NCBI RefSeq assembly: GCF_963668475.1
Contig: NZ_OY764544.1
Coordinates: 2,294,001-2,358,000 of the forward strand
DNA length: 64,000 nt
Source: an uncultured Methanospirillum sp.
GTDB taxonomy: Archaea > Halobacteriota > Methanomicrobia > Methanomicrobiales > Methanospirillaceae
Reading direction: 5' to 3'
Shown: piece by piece, positions 60,863 through 64,000 of the stretch
Layout of the letters: each line of letters opens with the position of its first letter
Numbering within the stretch: the first letter of the stretch is position 1
The notes under the pieces: generated by a model
Seen by the model: only the letters and a program-made list of their open reading frames with translations
The model's database searches: none
What the model was told of the DNA's origin: nothing
Position numbers and translations under genes: made by a program

Positions 60863-61690
60863 TTATTGGGTATGAGAGGGTCCGGGGCAACTCCCAAGAT
60901 GCCTGGAAAACCCCGATATCCTGTCCCTGGTCATCAGAATAACAACCTTGTTTCCTGAATGGAGTCCTGATAACTTTTTAGCTCTGATTGGAGGTATGGA
61001 AAAAGCCTCTCTGTCATCAACAACGAGGTCGAGCACGTTTCTTATCTCTATATACTGATCAATATCCGGATTCGAGTCCGGAGGGCGGGGCATGCATTCA
61101 GGACCGGGAGTTGCGATAACCCTGATGGTTGCATCAATACTCCTGAACTTCTCTTTGATCTCCTGCTCAAGTATTGGATTGTCTGATATGATAGTCAGGG
61201 ATATGACCGGGCTTCTGATCTTTGCCTCATAAAAGATGGGCACATATCTCTCACCCATAACACACACAATCTGATGATCGGCGCTGGTGATGAGATCCCG
61301 GATTTTGTGCTCAACGGTGGCGTTACCATACACTGACCAGACTGCCTCGTCCTGGTCTTCTGTGATATTCTCTCTTCGGAGCAGTTCCAGTTCTGCTCCT
61401 GCTACTGCTGCAGCATGGGTGTGTGCTTCAAGAAGAGCACGCAGAGCGGTTTCAGGGTGGACCGGTGCGAATACAGCAGGTTTTGAATACCTTTTTATTA
61501 CGAGGCCCAGGTCCTGTAGTTTCTGAAGGCTCTCATAGATACTCGGCTTTGAGATCTGGAGGAAATCGATCAGATCACGTGCTCCGGCCTGATCGTAGAG
61601 GACAAGTGCTGCGTAAACTTTGGCCTCGTAGGTCGTGAGGCCCAGCGTATTAAGAGCTGAGATCAGGGCCGGATGGATCTTGTCTGTCAT
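60863..61690 (-). CDS. TrmB-family transcriptional regulator next to the CotH operon
   Basis: The 275-residue protein has the TrmB N-terminal winged helix (ALNTLGLTTYEAKVYAALVL, AGARDLIDFLQISKPSIYES) and a C-terminal PLD-like ligand domain with YGNATVEHKIRDLITSADHQ and IVCVMGERYVP. It is divergent from the CotH-VTC operon, with about 410 bp between, so these genes are its likely targets. I chose ATG 61690; TTG 61696 is an alternative. Repeated TTGTRAAATTYTTTACTA-like motifs in the intergenic region (61727-61744 and 61906-61923) could be its sites. Confidence 0.88.
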   Translation of the reverse strand: MTDKIHPALISALNTLGLTTYEAKVYAALVLYDQAGARDLIDFLQISKPSIYESLQKLQDLGLVIKRYSKPAVFAPVHPETALRALLEAHTHAAAVAGAELELLRRENITEDQDEAVWSVYGNATVEHKIRDLITSADHQIVCVMGERYVPIFYEAKIRSPVISLTIISDNPILEQEIKEKFRSIDATIRVIATPGPECMPRPPDSNPDIDQYIEIRNVLDLVVDDREAFSIPPIRAKKLSGLHSGNKVVILMTRDRISGFSRHLGSCPGPSHTQ

Positions 61691-61696
61691 GTTCAA

Positions 61697-62102
61697 ACCG
61701 ATATCAGTTACTATTCTCCTGATTGGTTGTAAAATTTTTACTATTGTCTTCTGAAAGCACAGGTTGAATCAGATATCTCTATAGATCCCCAGTATCCTCA
61801 AATCAGTTGATTTTTTTCTGGTTCTAGTTGCAATTTTTCAATCTTGTTATATATACCTTTGTTGTGGTCTCTCCGAACTGACCAATCGAATATTCAACTT
61901 AATTGTTGTGAAATTCTTTACTACCTGGCATTGCAACCATTGGTTGTATCAGTTTCATCATAGTCTCAATAGGTCGGAAAGTTTTGTACTACCAACATCT
62001 GCTCATCATCATGAGGCAGAAACCGGCTTGGGATATGATGCTGCGATGATAACGAATCTGTCCGTGAAATGAATCGGACAACCAAGAAAAATCAACATCG
62101 GA
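61697..62102. promoter_or_regulatory. Divergent regulatory region between the TrmB gene and the CotH gene
   Basis: Two similar motifs lie here: TTGTAAAATTTTTACTA near 61727 and TTGTGAAATTCTTTACTA near 61906. TTGGTTGTA occurs at 61723-61731 and 61939-61947, the second within a 13-bp palindrome CAACCATTGGTTG. A TATA box TTATATATACC is at about 61847-61857. The density of repeated elements fits an operator region for the TrmB regulator. The leader before the CotH gene is about 200 nt if this TATA is used. Confidence 0.45.
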
Positions 62103-63773
62103 ATGAATGAAATGATCTATACTCGAATTCTGACTGTTCTTGTAATCCTGCTCAGTGCAGGACTGGTACAGGCAGCGGTAATCTCCAATACCACATCTCC
62201 AGGCGGGGTATCAACCCTTGCCGCAATCGATCCAATCCAGAATAACCAGGATCCGGATACTGACGATTCAAAAGGTCCTGATTACGACCTGGTATTTCCT
62301 AATGATTCAGTCCAGCGGATTGATCTGGTTATCAGATCCGATGACTGGCAGAAGATGCTGGATAACATGACCGAACTGTATGGCGAATTCGGAAATGATA
62401 CCCGGATGCCCATGCCGACTGGTAACTTCACCCCGGGTGAGAGACCTGAAGGGGGAGGTATGCCCGGAATGTCAGACACAAATCCTGTGTATGTTCCTGC
62501 CCAGGTGACGCTGAATGATACAACCCTGGATAATGTCGGTGTCAGATTCAAGGGGTTCAGTTCGCTATCAGGATCGTGGCGTGAAGGAACATACAAGATC
62601 TCCCTGAAACTTGACTGTGACCAGTTCAAGGACCAGTACCCGGACGTGAAAGGACAGACTCTCTATGGGTTTGATGAACTGAACCTCCAGAGCGGGTATG
62701 GAGACAACTCCCTGATGAGGGACAAGATCGTCACAGAGATCTTCCGTGATGCCGGTGTGCCTGCACCAAGGGCCTCTTTCTATCAGGTATATATCGACAA
62801 AGGCAATGGTCCGGAATACTTCGGTCTCTATACGATGATCGAGGACGTAGGAGATACAATGCTCTCATCCCAGTTTACCGATGATTCGGGAAATCTGTAC
62901 AAAGCTGAGGGTGAGCATGATGCAACCTTCAGGAATGGTACATTCAACTCCAATTTCTTTGATAAGGAGACGAACAAGAAAGAGAATGACTTCAGTGATC
63001 TTGAGCAGTTTTACACGGCATTAAACTCTGAAAAGAGAACTACAGATCCATCTGCATGGAGATCAGATCTCGAATCCATCTTTGATGTTGATGAGTTCAT
63101 GACCTGGCTGGCAACCAACACCGTCATCCAGAACTGGGACACATACGGCTCGATGGCTCATAACTTCTATCTCTATACCAATCCTTCGACCGGGCAGATA
63201 ACCTGGATTCCCTGGGATAATAACTTTGCACTGCAGAATGGCAGTGAAGGAATGGGAGGAATGGGAGGAGATCACCCGGGTATGGGTAACTTCTCTCCCG
63301 GAAACATCTCCACCGGTGCAATGGGCAATCCCTTCGGACCTATTTCTGGCGAGTTTGGGAACTCAACTCCCGGAACCTTCCCGATGGAGATGCCCGGAGG
63401 TATGGGTGGTGGGATGAACATGTCTCACATGGGACCTGGTGGCGGAACACAGGATATCAGTCTTGCCAATGTCACGAGTGACTGGCCTCTGATCAGGTAT
63501 CTGATGGATGATCCGGTGTATCACGAGAAGTATGTGAATGCGGTTGCAGTGGTCATCTCAGATGTGTTCAATCCGGAACGGATGGACACCATCTATACCA
63601 GAAATCATGAGATCATCACGCCGTATGTGGTCGGGGATGAGGGAGAGCAGGAAGGATATACTCACCTGAAGAGCTCAGAAGACTTCACTACATCACTTAC
63701 CTCACTGATCGCTCATACCTCATCCCAGTATGAGGCTGCTCAAAAGTACCTGAAAGAACAGGGGACTGTATAA
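62103..63773 (+). CDS. CotH-like kinase family surface protein
   Basis: The 556-residue protein has a signal peptide (ILTVLVILLSAGLVQAAVIS) and a CotH kinase fold: IDLVIRSDDWQKMLDNMTEL, VGVRFKGFSSLSGSWREGTY, KISLKLDCDQFKDQYPDVKG, LYGFDELNLQSGYGDNSLMR, DKIVTEIFRDAGVPAPRASF, FGLYTMIEDVG, then the late motif NFYLYTNPSTGQITWIPWDN. CotH proteins phosphorylate spore-coat proteins in Bacillus; archaeal ones are exported and of unknown target. A Gly/Met-rich insert lies near residues 382-450, similar in wording to the loop of the GT39 enzyme at 5209. Operon partner: a VTC-domain gene overlapping by one base (TAATG). Confidence 0.86.
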   Translation: MNEMIYTRILTVLVILLSAGLVQAAVISNTTSPGGVSTLAAIDPIQNNQDPDTDDSKGPDYDLVFPNDSVQRIDLVIRSDDWQKMLDNMTELYGEFGNDTRMPMPTGNFTPGERPEGGGMPGMSDTNPVYVPAQVTLNDTTLDNVGVRFKGFSSLSGSWREGTYKISLKLDCDQFKDQYPDVKGQTLYGFDELNLQSGYGDNSLMRDKIVTEIFRDAGVPAPRASFYQVYIDKGNGPEYFGLYTMIEDVGDTMLSSQFTDDSGNLYKAEGEHDATFRNGTFNSNFFDKETNKKENDFSDLEQFYTALNSEKRTTDPSAWRSDLESIFDVDEFMTWLATNTVIQNWDTYGSMAHNFYLYTNPSTGQITWIPWDNNFALQNGSEGMGGMGGDHPGMGNFSPGNISTGAMGNPFGPISGEFGNSTPGTFPMEMPGGMGGGMNMSHMGPGGGTQDISLANVTSDWPLIRYLMDDPVYHEKYVNAVAVVISDVFNPERMDTIYTRNHEIITPYVVGDEGEQEGYTHLKSSEDFTTSLTSLIAHTSSQYEAAQKYLKEQGTV

Positions 63774-64000
63774 TGGAAAGCACGGTTCAGGCAGCCGGAA
63801 GGGATGAAGCCCTTGACACTGTCCTTGACAGGTTCCAGTCGATCGGGCTCACAGAGATGGAGCATGCCAGCCTGCAGGATCGCAAAGAGTCCAAGTATCT
63901 GCTCACTGCAGAGCAGGCCAGGGATCTCATCTCCCATCTCCCTGATACATACCGGGTCTTTGAGGTAAATGGGGTACGTGTCCAGACCTACTCGACAACG
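63773..64000 (+). CDS. VTC-domain (polyphosphate polymerase-like) protein, cut by the window edge
   Basis: The visible 76 residues (beginning MESTVQAAGRDEALDTVLDR) contain DRKESKYLLTAEQARDLISH LPDTYRVFEV, the first strands of the VTC (vacuolar transporter chaperone) catalytic domain, in which the RKE.KY pattern helps bind ATP and polyphosphate. VTC-like genes are commonly found with CotH genes and a DUF4956 membrane protein gene, which would be expected just to the right. The start ATG at 63773 shares its base A with the stop of the CotH gene (TAATG), so the pair is coupled. Confidence 0.85.
   Translation, partial: MESTVQAAGRDEALDTVLDRFQSIGLTEMEHASLQDRKESKYLLTAEQARDLISHLPDTYRVFEVNGVRVQTYSTT

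Overview
The window looks like the chromosome of a methanogenic archaeon of the order Methanomicrobiales (Methanospirillum/Methanoregula-like). The basis is family content, not a database search: archaeal RadA, an OB-fold RPA, eIF1A, archaeal phosphoglycolate phosphatase, the LL-diaminopimelate aminotransferase lysine route, TrmB regulators, many TPR, PEGA, PAS, Cache and MCP proteins, a Methanomicrobiales-type S-layer-like family, and archaeal TATA boxes with GGAGGTGA ribosome binding sites. GC content is moderate, near 50 percent, with a clearly AT-rich gene near 25.5 kb.

Layout. 0-5 kb: end of thiM, a Trm5/Taw2-type tRNA methyltransferase, two TPR proteins, a small winged-helix protein (DUF7123 type) and a PEGA cell-surface protein. 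5-14 kb: a GT39 glycosyltransferase, a TrmB regulator divergent from an MFS carrier, a DHA2-type MFS pump, a secreted alkylsulfatase and a MarR regulator. 14-18 kb: a DUF4405 membrane protein with a Cys-rich partner, a second DUF7123 gene, a SnoaL-like protein, an exported cytidine deaminase-like pseudoenzyme and a secreted Cache protein. 18-22.6 kb: a MarR / NEW3-type surface protein / RND exporter cluster.

22.7-34 kb is an accessory region. It holds an AlbA-type ATPase gene flanked by near-identical 35-bp repeats, an AT-rich membrane protein, a primase-polymerase/ATPase replication operon with a small nuclease-like gene, a DUF4258/YgiT toxin-antitoxin pair, a small orphan gene and a three-gene unit of secreted or membrane proteins of unknown role. 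34-43.4 kb is core: eIF1A, an RRM protein, an intron-containing tRNA-Met, cutA, a PRC-barrel protein, phosphoglycolate phosphatase, radA, RPA, lysA, dapL and a DMT permease with a histidine-rich tail.

43.4-57 kb is signalling: a Cache MCP, a WHy-type protein, a PAS sensor, and a four-gene operon (Cache-HAMP, small protein, receiver-GAF-histidine kinase, soluble MCP) flanked by two orphan PstS genes. 57-64 kb has twin S-layer-like genes, an HD protein, an HNH protein, and a TrmB regulator divergent from a CotH-VTC operon that runs off the right end.

The most unusual signals are these. (1) The two DUF7123 genes share a promoter and a roughly 250-270-nt leader in which hairpins sit at matching positions but differ in sequence, next to invariant CUCCUACA motifs that are complementary to the ribosome binding sites of the S-layer-like genes. 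(2) An eIF1A gene appears to start at ATA. (3) An MCP appears to start at CTG. (4) An exported cytidine deaminase homologue has lost two of its three zinc ligands. (5) RadA carries a duplicated helix-hairpin-helix domain. No CRISPR array, rRNA or recognisable transposase was seen.
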